This document shows, piece after piece, positions 42,105 through 51,562 of a DNA stretch of 64,000 nt. Every line of letters starts with the position of its first letter. Within the stretch, counting starts at the first letter, position 1. The stretch is from Halorussus marinus (GTDB lineage: Archaea; Halobacteriota; Halobacteria; Halobacteriales; Haladaptataceae). A program made the translations under genes and the position numbers. The DNA is taken from assembly GCF_004765795.1 (NCBI RefSeq), contig NZ_SBIV01000006.1:62001-126000 (forward strand), in the 5' to 3' direction. Under the pieces are notes generated by a model that saw only the letters and a program-made list of their open reading frames with translations, made no database searches and was not told the DNA's origin.

Positions 42105-43013
42105 ATGGCCGACCCAACCGATATCGAGGAACTCAAGCGCGGTAGCGAACTCGTCAAGCGCGGGTTCGCCCAGATGCAGAAAGGCGGCGTCATCATGGAC
42201 GTGGTGAACCGCGAGCAGGCCCGGATCGCCGAGGACGCGGGCGCGGTCGCGGTGATGGCGCTCGAAGCCGTCCCCGCCGACATCCGCAAGCGCGGCGGCG
42301 TCGCGCGGATGGCCGACCCCGCCGACGTCGAGGAGATCATCGACGAGGTCTCGATCCCGGTGATGGGCAAGTCCCGGATCGGCCACACCAAGGAGGCCCA
42401 GATCCTCGAAGCGATCGGGGTCGACATGATCGACGAGTCGGAGGTCCTCACGCCCGCCGACGACGCCTACCACATCGACAAGCGGGAGTTCACCTCGCCG
42501 TTCGTCTGTGGCGCCCGGAACCTCGGCGAGGCGCTCCGGCGCATCGAGGAGGGCGCGGCGATGATCCGGACCAAAGGCGAGGCCGGCACCGGCGACGTGA
42601 ATCAGGCGGTCCACCACCAGCGCACCATCAAGGGCGCGATCCGGAAGATCGTGGGCATGAACCACGAGGAACGCGAGGCGTTCGCCCGCGAGATCGAGGC
42701 GCCCGCCCATCTGGTCCACGAGACCGCCGACGCGGGGCGGCTCCCGGTCGTCAACTTCGCGGCCGGCGGCATCGCCACCCCCGCCGACGCCGCGCTGATG
42801 ATGCACCACGGCTGTGACGGCATCTTCGTCGGCTCGGGCATCTTCGGTGCGGAGGACCCCGAGGCGATGGCCGACGCCATCGTGGCGGCGACCAACAACT
42901 ACGACGACCCCGAGCGCCTCGCGGAGATCAGCAAGGACATCGGCTCGGGCATGAAGGGCGAGGCCAACGCCGACCTCCCCGAGGAAGAGAAGTTGCAGGG
43001 CCGCGGCAACTGA
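42105..43013 (+). CDS. pdxS: Pyridoxal 5'-phosphate synthase lyase subunit PdxS
   Basis: A 302-residue PdxS/Pdx1, which builds PLP from ribose 5-phosphate, glyceraldehyde 3-phosphate and ammonia from PdxT. Catalytic Lys in [11 protein letters not shown] and [12 protein letters not shown] motif, [19 protein letters not shown] and [16 protein letters not shown]. Usual length (about 300). PdxT is not adjacent. A TATA-like cgcattaacc lies about 22-32 nt upstream of the ATG, and the mRNA is probably leaderless. T5 (43029-43033) follows the stop. Confidence 0.97.
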   Translation: MADPTDIEELKRGSELVKRGFAQMQKGGVIMDVVNREQARIAEDAGAVAVMALEAVPADIRKRGGVARMADPADVEEIIDEVSIPVMGKSRIGHTKEAQILEAIGVDMIDESEVLTPADDAYHIDKREFTSPFVCGARNLGEALRRIEEGAAMIRTKGEAGTGDVNQAVHHQRTIKGAIRKIVGMNHEEREAFAREIEAPAHLVHETADAGRLPVVNFAAGGIATPADAALMMHHGCDGIFVGSGIFGAEDPEAMADAIVAATNNYDDPERLAEISKDIGSGMKGEANADLPEEEKLQGRGN

Positions 43014-43032
43014 ACGGCGACCCGCCGACTTT

Positions 43033-43911
43033 TTATCGATAGATCTCCGCGCCCGATCCGACCTCGGTCGGGTAGGCGCGGGCGTCGACGCCCGCCTCCG
43101 AGAACCCCTCGACCATCGCGGCCGCCACCTCGCGGCGGTCGCCGGGCCGACACACCGCCAGCACCGACGGCCCCGAGCCCGAGACCGCGATCCCGGTCGC
43201 GCCCGCCTCGCGGGCCGCCGACTCGACCGCCTCGTAGCCGTCGATGAGTTCGGCGCGGGCGGGCGTGACGACCGGGTCGGCCATCCCCCGCCCGACGAGG
43301 TCGGGGTCGTCGCGGGCCATCCCGGCGACCAGCGTCGCGGCGTTGCCCACCGTCTCGACCGACTGATCCATCGTCACCGAGTCGGGGACGACCCCGCGGG
43401 CATCCCGGGTCGAGACGACGGTCTCGGGGAGACAGACCACCAGCGAGAGGTCGGCCTCGAGCGTCGTGATCCCGTCGTCGGTGACGATCGTGAACCCGCC
43501 GAGGATCGCGGGCGCGACGTTGTCGGCGTGGGCCTCGCCCGAGACGGCGGCCTCTCCCTCGGCGGCGACCCGGACCAACTCCTCGTCGGAGAGTCCGCGG
43601 TCGTAGAGTTCGTCTAGCGCGACAGCGGTCGCGGCCGCGCTCGCCGCCGACGAGCCCAGCCCCGAGGAGGGTCTGATCCCCTTGTCGATCTGGATGCGGG
43701 CCGGCGCGTCGAGCTCTCGGGCGACCACGCCCGCGGTGTTGTCGGCCGGGTCGGTCGGGATGAACTCCGCGCCAGCGCCCGTGATCTCGATCGTCGTCTC
43801 GCGGGCTCGCTCGACCCGCACCACGTCGCCCGGTCGGACGAGCGCGACCCCGAACACGTCGAAGCCGCTCCCGAGGTTCGCGCTCGTCGCCGGTGCCCGC
43901 ACCGTTAGCAT
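43033..43911 (-). CDS. thrB: Homoserine kinase
   Basis: A 292-residue GHMP kinase of the ThrB type, making O-phosphohomoserine for threonine. N-terminal VRAPATSANLGSGFDVFGVAL, P-loop-like IDKGIRPSSGLGSSAASAAATAVAL and C-terminal GATGIAVSGSGPSVLAVC are all intact. Length matches the family. It diverges from the FAD oxidoreductase gene (119 bp). PdxS converges from the left side with a 19-bp gap. Confidence 0.93.
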   Translation of the reverse strand: MLTVRAPATSANLGSGFDVFGVALVRPGDVVRVERARETTIEITGAGAEFIPTDPADNTAGVVARELDAPARIQIDKGIRPSSGLGSSAASAAATAVALDELYDRGLSDEELVRVAAEGEAAVSGEAHADNVAPAILGGFTIVTDDGITTLEADLSLVVCLPETVVSTRDARGVVPDSVTMDQSVETVGNAATLVAGMARDDPDLVGRGMADPVVTPARAELIDGYEAVESAAREAGATGIAVSGSGPSVLAVCRPGDRREVAAAMVEGFSEAGVDARAYPTEVGSGAEIYR

Positions 43912-44030
43912 GTCCGACCGTTACGGGGGCCCCCGCAAAAACCTGCCGGGAGCCGGTGGCCCCGGCGATCCGCGCCGGCGGCCGGCGAGCTTCAACAAGA
44001 CCTTTGGCCGCCCGCGGCGAACCCGGTGGC

Positions 44031-45419
44031 ATGAAAGGTGTCGTCGGTGGGGGAATCGCGGGCCTCGCGGCCGCCTACCGCCTCCAGAAGCACGGTCACG
44101 ACGTGCAGGTGTTCGAAGCCAGCGACCAGATCGGCGGCCTCGCGGCGACGTACCAGACCCGGGGCGACCAGATCGAGAAGTTCTACCACCACCTCTCGGC
44201 GACCGAAGAGACCATCGTCGACCTCATCGAGGAGCTCGGACTGGCCGACGATCTGGTGTGGCCGATCGGCAAGAACGCCTACTACATGGAGGGGACCGTC
44301 TACCCCCTCGACAAGCCGTGGGAGATCGCGGCGTACCCGTACATGAGCGTCTACGACAAGTTCCGGCTCACGATGCTCACCCAGGAGATCGACGTCCGGG
44401 GCGGGGTCCCGAAGTTCGACACCTACGACGACCTCGAAGCGTTCGAGGACGTTCCGATCAAGGAGTTCCTGCTTGAGCACACCTCCCGTGGGGTGTACGA
44501 GAACTTCTTCGAGCCGCTGCTCGACGCGAAGTTCGGCGACCGCAAGGAGGACGTGAGCGCGGCGTGGCTCCTCGGGCGCATCAAGTTCCGGGGCGAGCGC
44601 GACCTCCTCCGGGGCGAGCCGCTCGGGTACCTCGAAGGCGGGTTCGGCCGCTTACTCGACGCGCTCGTCGCGGCGGTCGGCCGAGAGAACATCACCACCA
44701 ACGCCCGCGTCGAGGGGCTCGGCATCGAGGACGGCGCGGTCGGCGAGCTCACCGTGGCGGTCGAGGACGGCGCCGGCGCCGACGGTCCGGACGCGGCGGC
44801 CCACGCGGAGGCCGACGGCGGGACGACGACTCGGACGCACGCGGTCGACGACGTGGTGGTCGCGGCGATGCCCAACGTCCTCGAAGACCTCACCGGCTAC
44901 GAGTGCGACATCGACTTTCAGGGGGCGGTCTGTGCGCTCGTGACGATGGAGGAGTCGCTCACCGACACGTACTGGCTCAACATCGGCCACGACGCCCCGT
45001 TCGGCGCGCTCATCGAGCACACCAACTACGTCCCGCCCGAGCGCTACGGCGGCGATCGACTGCTGTACGTCGCGAGCTACATTCAGGACTACGAGGAGGA
45101 CCTCTGGCAGATGGACGACGACGAGATCGAGGCGCTGTGGCTCGACCACATCGAGGAGATGTTCCCCGACTGGGACCGCGACAGCGTCTCGCAGTTCCGG
45201 CTCGCCCGGAACCCGCGGGCCGCGCCGATCTACGAGCGCGGGTATCTCGACACGGTCGTCCCCTACGACCTCGCCGAGGAGGTCGCCGACGGCGTCTACT
45301 ACGCCGGGATGGCGAGCCGAGCCCAGTACCCCGAACGGAGCCTGAACGGCGGCATCCTCGCGGGCTACGAGTGCGCCGACCGGATCGTCGACCGGAAGGA
45401 AGTCGTCCGGACCGAGTAG
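44031..45419 (+). CDS. FAD-dependent oxidoreductase (amine oxidase/protoporphyrinogen-oxidase-like)
   Basis: A 462-residue flavoprotein. Dinucleotide fold VGGGIAGLAAAYRLQKHGHDVQVFEASDQIGGLAATY, with RTKGD-like middle (LVWPIGKNAYYMEGTVYPLDKPW) and C-terminal FAD motif GVYYAGMASRAQYPERSLNGGILAGYECADRI. An acidic Ala/Asp-rich insert lies at about 244-265. It resembles UDP-galactopyranose mutase- and PPO-like enzymes; substrate not known. ATG 44031 is preferred, because the frame upstream to 43893 is antisense of thrB. Confidence 0.84.
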   Translation: MKGVVGGGIAGLAAAYRLQKHGHDVQVFEASDQIGGLAATYQTRGDQIEKFYHHLSATEETIVDLIEELGLADDLVWPIGKNAYYMEGTVYPLDKPWEIAAYPYMSVYDKFRLTMLTQEIDVRGGVPKFDTYDDLEAFEDVPIKEFLLEHTSRGVYENFFEPLLDAKFGDRKEDVSAAWLLGRIKFRGERDLLRGEPLGYLEGGFGRLLDALVAAVGRENITTNARVEGLGIEDGAVGELTVAVEDGAGADGPDAAAHAEADGGTTTRTHAVDDVVVAAMPNVLEDLTGYECDIDFQGAVCALVTMEESLTDTYWLNIGHDAPFGALIEHTNYVPPERYGGDRLLYVASYIQDYEEDLWQMDDDEIEALWLDHIEEMFPDWDRDSVSQFRLARNPRAAPIYERGYLDTVVPYDLAEEVADGVYYAGMASRAQYPERSLNGGILAGYECADRIVDRKEVVRTE

Positions 45420-45450
45420 ATCCGATCCGTCCGGAACGCGCGACGATCGG

Positions 45451-46797
45451 TCACTCGGTCGGCTCTTCTCCGGGGGGCTCTTCGGACTCGGCTTCCCGCA
45501 CGAGCACCTTCGAGACACGGGCGCCCTCGACCCGCACGACCTCGAACGCGTAGCCGCCGGCCTCGATCCGGTCGCCGACCTCCGGGGCGCGCCCGAGCCG
45601 GTCGAGCACGAGCCCGCCGACCGTCCCGAAGTCGTCGATCTCGACGTCGGCGTCGAGTTCGTCGTTGACTTCCGAGATGGTGACGGTGCCGTCGACGGCG
45701 TAGCTCCCGTCTTCGCGGGCCTCGATCGACGGCTCGCGGGCGTCGACGTCGAAGTCGTCCCGGAGATCTCCGACGATCTGCTCGACGAGGTCTTCGACCG
45801 TGACGATTCCCTCGAACGATCCCCACTCGTCGATGATCGCCGCCATCTGGTTGCGCTCGCTCTGGAACTCGGCCAGCAGGTCGTCGATCCGGCCGGTCTC
45901 TGGCACCACCGGGAGCTCGCGAGCGAGGTCGCCGGCGGTCGCGTCCGACGGGCCGTCGCTCGACTCGCCGGCCCGCAACACGTCTTTCACGTCGACGAAG
46001 CCGACGACCTGATCGTCGTCGGCCTCCAGCACGGGGTAGCGGGTGTGGCCCTCGTCGATGATGACCTTGCGGAGGTCGGCCAGCGAGAGGTCGGCTCGGA
46101 CGCTCACCACGTCCGGCTGGGCCACCATGACCTCCCGCACCGAGGTGTCGTCGAGCTCGAACACCTGTTCGATCATCTCGACCTCCGCCTTGTCGATGTT
46201 GCCCTGACTCCCCGACCGCGACAGCACCATCAGGATCTCCTCTTCTTCGAGGGTCTCTTCGGTCTCGGAGGCCGGCGGGATGCCGAGCAGTCGGGTGAAC
46301 GCGTTCGCCGTGCCGTTGAACACGACGAGCCCCGGCAGGAACACGTAGTAGAAAAAGCGCATCGGGGGCGCGACGAACAGCGAGAGCTGTTCGGCGCGCG
46401 CGATCGCGATGGTCTTGGGCGCCAGCTCCCCGAAGACGACGTGGAGGAACGTGATGGTCCCGAACCCGATCGCGAACGCCGCGAGGTGGATCAGGTCCGG
46501 CGGGAGGATCGAGCCAAGAACCGGCTCGATCAGCGCCGCGACCGCGGGCTCGCCGACCCACCCGAGCCCGAGCGACGCGATCGTGATCCCGAGTTGCGTG
46601 ACCGCCAGATAGTCGTCGAGGTGTTTGAGCTCTTCCTGAAGCAGTTTCGCGCCCGACCGGCCCTCCTCGACGAGGCTGTCGACCGACGTCGACCGGACCC
46701 TGACGAACGCGAACTCCGCCGCGACGAAAAAGCCGTTGAGGACGACCAGAAACAGGGCGAACAGAACGCGACCGACCGAGAACGCGACGTCTACCAT
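45451..46797 (-). CDS. Hemolysin-family/CNNM transporter with CBS and CorC domains
   Basis: A 448-residue integral membrane protein. N-terminal DUF21 domain with about four helices (LFALFLVVLNGFFVAAEFAFVRVR, LGITIASLGLGWVGEP), a CBS pair (VMVAQPDVVSVRADLSLADLR, RYPVLEADDDQVVGFVDVKDVL) and a CorC-type C-terminal domain (DGTVTISEVNDEL). Such proteins handle magnesium or sodium export. The CBS pair suggests regulation by nucleotides. The DUF6149 gene lies 6 bp upstream on the same strand, so both likely share a transcript. Confidence 0.9.
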   Translation of the reverse strand: MVDVAFSVGRVLFALFLVVLNGFFVAAEFAFVRVRSTSVDSLVEEGRSGAKLLQEELKHLDDYLAVTQLGITIASLGLGWVGEPAVAALIEPVLGSILPPDLIHLAAFAIGFGTITFLHVVFGELAPKTIAIARAEQLSLFVAPPMRFFYYVFLPGLVVFNGTANAFTRLLGIPPASETEETLEEEEILMVLSRSGSQGNIDKAEVEMIEQVFELDDTSVREVMVAQPDVVSVRADLSLADLRKVIIDEGHTRYPVLEADDDQVVGFVDVKDVLRAGESSDGPSDATAGDLARELPVVPETGRIDDLLAEFQSERNQMAAIIDEWGSFEGIVTVEDLVEQIVGDLRDDFDVDAREPSIEAREDGSYAVDGTVTISEVNDELDADVEIDDFGTVGGLVLDRLGRAPEVGDRIEAGGYAFEVVRVEGARVSKVLVREAESEEPPGEEPTE

Positions 46798-46802
46798 CCG
46801 GG

Positions 46803-47396
46803 TTACGCCTCGGCGTTCTCGTCACTGACGCCCGGCGCCTGACTCACGTCCACGTCCTCGGGCTCCTCGCCGCCGCCGACGCGGACCTCGCCGTCGGGAC
46901 CTTCGACGTACACGTCGTCGGCGAAGCCGCCCTCGGCGTAGGGGTGTTCGGGCTCGGCGAGCTTCTCGGGAGTCGAGGGGGCCTCGGGGATGTCGCTCGG
47001 GGGCGCGAACTCCCCGAGCGGGTCGTCGATGGCGATGCCGTGTCGTTCGAAGAACGTCTCGTAGCGCTCGTAGTGGTCGCCCAGTTCGTCGACCGGGAAC
47101 TCCATCATCTCGGTCCAGCCGTGGTTGTAGAAGTCGAAGTTGGCCTGGATGTGGGTGATCTCGCGGGCCTCGGCCTCGGGCGCGCCGTCCTGGAGCGCGG
47201 CGAGGTAGGTGTCCATCGTCGCGTCGAAGAAGGCGTCGAGGTGCTCGCGGCGCTCCTCGCGGCGCTCGGCGTCGGCCTTCCCGAGGAAGATGTCGGTGTG
47301 CATGTCGACGAGCTTCCCCTTCACGAGGTCCGAGACCATCGGGAGTTCGAGTGCCTTCTTCGATGCGAAGTGGCGGACGTTCTGGTTTATCTTCAT
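46803..47396 (-). CDS. DUF6149 family haloarchaeal protein
   Basis: A 197-residue protein matching DUF6149 (from memory): KINQNVRHFASKKALELPMVSDLVKGKLVDMHTDIFLGKAD. The N-terminal 130 residues look helical; the last 70 are acidic (PEAPSTPEKLAEPEHPYAEGG). Function unknown. Start is ATG 47396 rather than the preceding GTG at 47399, with a TATA-like CTTTTAGG 25-33 nt upstream. It diverges from an FAD oxidoreductase with a shared inverted repeat between them and precedes the CNNM/CorC transporter by 6 bp. Confidence 0.85.
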   Translation of the reverse strand: MKINQNVRHFASKKALELPMVSDLVKGKLVDMHTDIFLGKADAERREERREHLDAFFDATMDTYLAALQDGAPEAEAREITHIQANFDFYNHGWTEMMEFPVDELGDHYERYETFFERHGIAIDDPLGEFAPPSDIPEAPSTPEKLAEPEHPYAEGGFADDVYVEGPDGEVRVGGGEEPEDVDVSQAPGVSDENAEA

Positions 47397-47419
47397 CACC
47401 CGAGAGTTAGGGCCGAACT

Positions 47420-47481
47420 CCTAAAAGATCGTTTGTTCGTGACTGTCTGTCACGATAGACAGATAGCAATCCACTTTAACC
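47420..47481. promoter_or_regulatory. Divergent promoter with shared inverted repeat
   Basis: Two TATA-like elements face away from each other: cctaaaag (47420-47428) for the DUF6149 gene and actttaac (47473-47480) for the FAD oxidoreductase, each about 25-30 nt from its ATG. Between them lies CTGTCT (47443-47448) and AGACAG (47457-47462), a 6-bp inverted repeat with 8-base spacer. One bound regulator could control both genes. Confidence 0.45.
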
Positions 47482-47501
47482 CCGACACTGAACGTTCGGC
47501 T

Positions 47502-48743
47502 ATGAGCGATTCGTACGTGATAATCGGCGACGGCATCGCGGGGAGTTCCGCTGCCGAGACCCTCCGAGAGGAGGCCCCCGACGCCGATGTGACAGTCATC
47601 ACCGACGAAGGTGAGGCCCTCTACAACCGCATCCTCATCAAGGAGTTCGCCAAGGGGAAGCTTCCGGAGGCTCCCATCTCGATCCACGAGCCCGACTGGT
47701 ACGAAGAGCGGGACATCGACCTCGAACTGAACACGTTCGTCACCGAGGTCGACCCCGACGCCCGCGAGGTCCACACCCACGACAGCGGCACCTACGAGTA
47801 CGACAAACTGCTCGTGGCGACCGGCGGCACCCCGACTCAGCTCCCGGTCGAGAACAGCGACGCCGAGGGTATCCACCACTTCTGGACGTTCCAGGACGCC
47901 CGGAAGATTCAGCAGGACGCCGCGGTGGCCGACACCGGCGTCGTCGTCGGGGCGGGACTGCTCGGGATCGACCTCGCGGCGGTGTGTGCCGCCCAGGACG
48001 TCGACGCCAAGTACATCATGCGGGGCAACCGCTGGTGGCGCTACGGGCTGAGCCTCGACGGCGCCGAGATCATCCACGACGCCCTCGAAGAGAAAGGCGT
48101 CGACCTCGTGCTGGAGAGCGGCGTCGAGCGCTTCGAGACCGACGACGACGGCGCGGTCGTCTCGACCGTCGACGCGAACGGCGAGACGTTCGACAGCGAG
48201 TTCGTCGGCGTCGCCATCGGGCTGAACTTCAACACCGAGTATCTCCAGGGCGCCGGCATCGAGGAGGACAACGGCATCGTCGTCGACGAGTACATGCAGA
48301 CGAACGTCGACGACATCTACGCCGCCGGGGACATCACCCGCTACTACGACACCATCCTCGACGAGCACGCCCAGAACGGCTCGTGGGGCTCGGCGAAAGA
48401 GCAGGGCCAGATCGCGGCCAAGAACATGGCCGCCGACGAGGAAGTCGAGTCGTTCCGGTGGGTCTCCTCGTACTCGATCACCCACTTCGACTTCCCGTTC
48501 CTCTCGTTTGGCTTCCCGACGCTGGGCGACGACGAGTGCGAGCGCAAGTACAGCGACACCGAGTGGCGCCGCCTCGCGTTCAAGGACGGCAAGCTGGTCG
48601 GCGGCGTCCTCATCGGCGACATCGCCCCGCAGGGCAAGTACAAGGACCTCATCCGCCAGGAGGCCGAGGTGGCCGACCAGAAGGAGGTCCTCCTCGAAAA
48701 GGAGTTCGACCCCGAGAACCTCGCGATCCGCCAAGAGCAGTAA
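47502..48743 (+). CDS. NAD(P)/FAD-dependent oxidoreductase (nitrite-reductase-like/NADH-oxidase-like)
   Basis: A 413-residue pyridine nucleotide-disulphide-type oxidoreductase. N-terminal FAD motif VIIGDGIAGSSAAETLREEAPDADVTVITDE, NAD fold VVVGAGLLGIDLAAV and FAD-2 motif YAAGDITRYYDT. It lacks the redox Cys pair of disulphide reductases, so it resembles rubredoxin- or ferredoxin-reductase-type enzymes; its partner is unknown. ATG 47502 lies 21-29 nt after TATA-like ACTTTAAC. A T6 run (48753-48758) follows the stop. Confidence 0.87.
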   Translation: MSDSYVIIGDGIAGSSAAETLREEAPDADVTVITDEGEALYNRILIKEFAKGKLPEAPISIHEPDWYEERDIDLELNTFVTEVDPDAREVHTHDSGTYEYDKLLVATGGTPTQLPVENSDAEGIHHFWTFQDARKIQQDAAVADTGVVVGAGLLGIDLAAVCAAQDVDAKYIMRGNRWWRYGLSLDGAEIIHDALEEKGVDLVLESGVERFETDDDGAVVSTVDANGETFDSEFVGVAIGLNFNTEYLQGAGIEEDNGIVVDEYMQTNVDDIYAAGDITRYYDTILDEHAQNGSWGSAKEQGQIAAKNMAADEEVESFRWVSSYSITHFDFPFLSFGFPTLGDDECERKYSDTEWRRLAFKDGKLVGGVLIGDIAPQGKYKDLIRQEAEVADQKEVLLEKEFDPENLAIRQEQ

Positions 48744-48752
48744 CCCGACCCG

Positions 48753-48758
48753 TTTTTT
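48753..48758 (+). terminator. Oligo-T terminator of the FAD oxidoreductase
   Basis: TTTTTT starting 10 nt after the stop codon at 48743, fitting a U-tract terminator. Confidence 0.5.
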
Positions 48759-48824
48759 CGAATCCGATCGCCCCGGCCCTGTTGGCCGGCGTCCTTATCA
48801 GCGTCCGCGCCGAACGTCGCGCCG

Positions 48825-50345
48825 ATGGGGGAGTTCTCTCCGGCCGAGGAGCGCGACGAATCCGACGCCGACGACCCGCGACTGTCGGGCGCGGCGCTCC
48901 TCGACGCGGTCGCCGACGGCGTCTACCAACTCGACCGCGAGGGCCGGTTCGTGGCGGTCAACGACTCGCTCGCAGACCTGACTGGCCACTCGCGGTCGTC
49001 GCTGGTGGGCAGTCACGTCTCGCGGGTTCTCGACGTGCAGGACGTCGTCGGAGCCGAGACCGCCATTCGAGAGCTGTTGGTCGGCGAGTCCCGCGACGAG
49101 ATCCGGCTCACCTGCCCGGTGTTCACCGCAGGCGGCGACACCGTGGCGTGTGAGGTGCGGGCGAGTCCGATCCGGCTCAAGGGGGAGTTCCGCGGGACCG
49201 TCGGGGTCGTTCGCGAGGTCGACGACGCCGACGCCCCGGGAATCGATGACGTCGGCGAGCACCGGCAGGCGTTCGACGCGCTCGCGGAGGCGTCGGCCGA
49301 CGGCATCATCATGCTCGACGACGACAGCACGGTCCGGTACGCCAACCCCGCGGTCGAGCGCATCCTCGGCTACGAGCCCGACGAGCTCGTCGGCGCCTCG
49401 AAGATGACGATCATCCCCGAGCGGCTCCGGGAGGTCCACGCCGAGGCGCTCCAGCGGTACCTCGAAACCGGCCGCAAGCACATCGACTGGACCTACGTCG
49501 AACTCCCGGGGCGCCACGCCGATGGCCACGAGGTGCCGCTCGCGGTCTCGCTCAACGACTTCGAACACGCCGGCGAGCACTACTTCGTCGGCACCTTCCG
49601 GGACATCTCCGATCGCAAGGCGGCCGAGCGCGAACTCGAACGCCAGAACGACCGGCTCGAACGGTTCGCCAGCATGCTGGCTCACGAGCTCCGCAACCCC
49701 CTCGAGATCGCACGGGTGTCGGTCGAACTCCTCGACGGCGGCGACGAGGCGACCCGCGAGGAGATCGCGGACGCGCTCGGACGCATCGACGAGATCATCG
49801 ACGTGTTGCTGGCGATCGCCCGCGACCGCGAGCTGATCGAGGGCGTCGAGGCGGTCGCGCTCGCCGGCGTCGCCGCCGACGCGTGGGCCGACATCGAGAC
49901 CGGCGCGGCCACGCTGGAGAACGACGCCGAGGCGGTGGTCCGGGCGAACCCCAGCCACCTCCGCCATCTGCTGGAGAACCTGTTTCGGAACGCGATCGAG
50001 CACGGCTCGACCAGCGACGGTCCTTCGGACGACGGCGACTCGGAACCCGACTCCGCCGACTCCGACGACGCTCCGGTGACGGTGCGGATCGGCGACCTGT
50101 CGGACCCCGACCCGAGATCGGACGCGCCCGTCGGGGGCTTCTACGTCGAGGACACCGGCTCGGGCATCCCCGAGTCTCAGCGCGCCGCCGTCGCGGAGCC
50201 GGGTTTCACCACCGACGAGGCCGGAATCGGTCTCGGGCTCACCTTCGTCGCCGAACTCGCGGCGGCCTACGGCTGGGAGTGGTCGATCACCGAGAGCGAG
50301 GCGGGCGGCGCCCGCTTCGAGTTCGTCGGCGTCGGGCTCGCGTGA
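48825..50345 (+). CDS. PAS domain sensor histidine kinase
   Basis: A 506-residue cytoplasmic kinase. Two PAS domains (about 20-135: GVYQLDREGRFVAVNDSLADLTG; and about 145-260: GIIMLDDDSTVRYANPAVERILGYEPDELVG), HisKA with H287 in MLAHELRNPLEIARVSVELL, and HATPase with ENLFRNAIEHG and DTGSGIPE. A Ser/Asp-rich insert follows the N box. No receiver domain or membrane helices; no response regulator is adjacent. TATA-like ttatcagc lies 26-34 nt before ATG 48825. Confidence 0.88.
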   Translation: MGEFSPAEERDESDADDPRLSGAALLDAVADGVYQLDREGRFVAVNDSLADLTGHSRSSLVGSHVSRVLDVQDVVGAETAIRELLVGESRDEIRLTCPVFTAGGDTVACEVRASPIRLKGEFRGTVGVVREVDDADAPGIDDVGEHRQAFDALAEASADGIIMLDDDSTVRYANPAVERILGYEPDELVGASKMTIIPERLREVHAEALQRYLETGRKHIDWTYVELPGRHADGHEVPLAVSLNDFEHAGEHYFVGTFRDISDRKAAERELERQNDRLERFASMLAHELRNPLEIARVSVELLDGGDEATREEIADALGRIDEIIDVLLAIARDRELIEGVEAVALAGVAADAWADIETGAATLENDAEAVVRANPSHLRHLLENLFRNAIEHGSTSDGPSDDGDSEPDSADSDDAPVTVRIGDLSDPDPRSDAPVGGFYVEDTGSGIPESQRAAVAEPGFTTDEAGIGLGLTFVAELAAAYGWEWSITESEAGGARFEFVGVGLA

Positions 50346-50454
50346 GCCACCGCCCGATCCACGAGTCGGGCCACTACTCTCTGGTCGCCGCGGGCGGCGG
50401 CGGAATCGAGACCCAACCCAACGTTGTTGTGGCTGGGGACAGAAGGTGGGCGGT

Positions 50455-50691
50455 ATGCCCCAACTCGAAATCGACCTCACGGACGACATGGACATGCAGA
50501 TCGACCAGCTCGTCTCCCAGGAGGAGTTCGTGGATCGACAGGAGGCCCTCGAAGAGATGCTCTCGCTCGGGATCAAGGAGTATCAGACGACCATGGGCAC
50601 CGACACGCGCGACGAGATGGAGTTCGCCGACGAGATGATGGAGACGACCGAGCGGTCGCTCGGCGAAGACGACGACGGCTATCGGTTCTGA
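50455..50691 (+). CDS. Ribbon-helix-helix-like small protein (DUF7120-like)
   Basis: A 78-residue acidic protein. PQLEIDLTDDMDMQIDQLVSQEEFVDRQEALEEMLSLGI is a ribbon-helix-helix pattern (beta strand, two helices), as in CopG-type regulators and antitoxins; it resembles the haloarchaeal DUF7120 family from memory. The tail (TDTRDEMEFADEMMETTERSLGEDDDGYRF) is acidic. ATG 50455 is chosen over GTG 50446. No toxin gene is adjacent. A T6 run (50734-50739) ends the unit. Confidence 0.75.
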   Translation: MPQLEIDLTDDMDMQIDQLVSQEEFVDRQEALEEMLSLGIKEYQTTMGTDTRDEMEFADEMMETTERSLGEDDDGYRF

Positions 50692-50733
50692 ACGCGCCCG
50701 TTCTCGGCGCCGAGTCGCTCCGTCGCTGTCCCG

Positions 50734-50739
50734 TTTTTT
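50734..50739 (+). terminator. Oligo-T terminator
   Basis: TTTTTT 43-48 nt after the stop of the ribbon-helix-helix protein. Confidence 0.4.
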
Positions 50740-50804
50740 GTCCGGTCGATTGCTGTTAGGAGAAGATTTAAGTGTTTCCATGGTGTTTGTTACCTTGTAG
50801 CACG

Positions 50805-51041
50805 ATGGCAACGAACACGACATCCGGTTCGGACGCTCGAACGCTCCGCGTCCGTCCCATCGACGACGTGCCGCCGGACCGCCCGGTGTGGCACTTCGAC
50901 GAACTGCCCGAGCGCGCACAGCAGTTGCTCGCCGAACGAGACGACCGCGGCTGCGTCGCGGTCACGCCCGACCTCGCGTCGGCGTTCGCCGACGAGCCGG
51001 TCGTCGTGTTCTCCGAGTACCTCCTGATCGAGTCGGCCTGA
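50805..51041 (+). CDS. Small acidic haloarchaeal protein, unknown function
   Basis: A 78-residue protein that I do not recognise. It begins ATNTTSGSDARTLRVRPIDDVP and contains WHFDELPERAQQLLAERDDRGCVAVTPDLASAFADEPVVVFSEYLLIE. Soluble, acidic, no motif. ATG 50805 is preferred over 50772; TATA-like atttaagtg lies 32-40 nt upstream. Stands just upstream (44 bp) of another small gene in the same direction. Confidence 0.6.
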   Translation: MATNTTSGSDARTLRVRPIDDVPPDRPVWHFDELPERAQQLLAERDDRGCVAVTPDLASAFADEPVVVFSEYLLIESA

Positions 51042-51085
51042 CCCGGACCGAAGGCGTTTTGCCCGCCACGCGCCCAACGGGGAGT

Positions 51086-51499
51086 ATGAACGGAAGCGGC
51101 GAGATGACCCTGGCCTTCGAGCTCTCCGCGCTGAAGGAGCTGGCCGAGCCCGGGACGGTGTTCGAGGACGCCCGGCGGTGGAGCGAGTACGTCGGGGTCA
51201 TCTCCGAGCAACCCACCTACGTGGTGACCAACTTCACTCGGAAGAACCGCATCCGACAGGACTTCTTCTCGGGGCCGAAAGGCCGGGGCGAGAGCCTCGA
51301 CAGCGTCGGCGAGCAGTTCGACACCGACCGCCACGTCTTCGTCGGCGTCGACGACGAGGACCGCGCGCTCGCCGAGGAGTACGACTGGGAGTACCTCGAC
51401 GTGACCGAGGCCGCCGAGGCCGCCGAGTGGCGACTCGCCGACGACGCCGACGACGAGCCCGACGCGGCCGACGACGACCAGCGCGACGACTGGCCCTGA
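51086..51499 (+). CDS. Conserved haloarchaeal protein, unknown function
   Basis: A 137-residue protein. Recognisable conserved-looking stretches: LAFELSALKELAEPGTVFEDARRWSEYVGVISEQPTYVVTNFTRKNRIRQDFFSGPKGRG and HVFVGVDDEDRALAEEYDWEYLDV; the C-terminal 30 residues are acidic (DDADDEPDAADDDQRDD). I believe relatives occur across haloarchaea but cannot name the family. Start could also be Met7 (MTLAFEL). No membrane helices or signal. Confidence 0.65.
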   Translation: MNGSGEMTLAFELSALKELAEPGTVFEDARRWSEYVGVISEQPTYVVTNFTRKNRIRQDFFSGPKGRGESLDSVGEQFDTDRHVFVGVDDEDRALAEEYDWEYLDVTEAAEAAEWRLADDADDEPDAADDDQRDDWP

Positions 51500-51562
51500 G
51501 CCGGCGCCCCCGATTTCGCGGGCGTTCCCCGCCGGTTTCGCGGGCCGCCCGACCGCAGTCGC

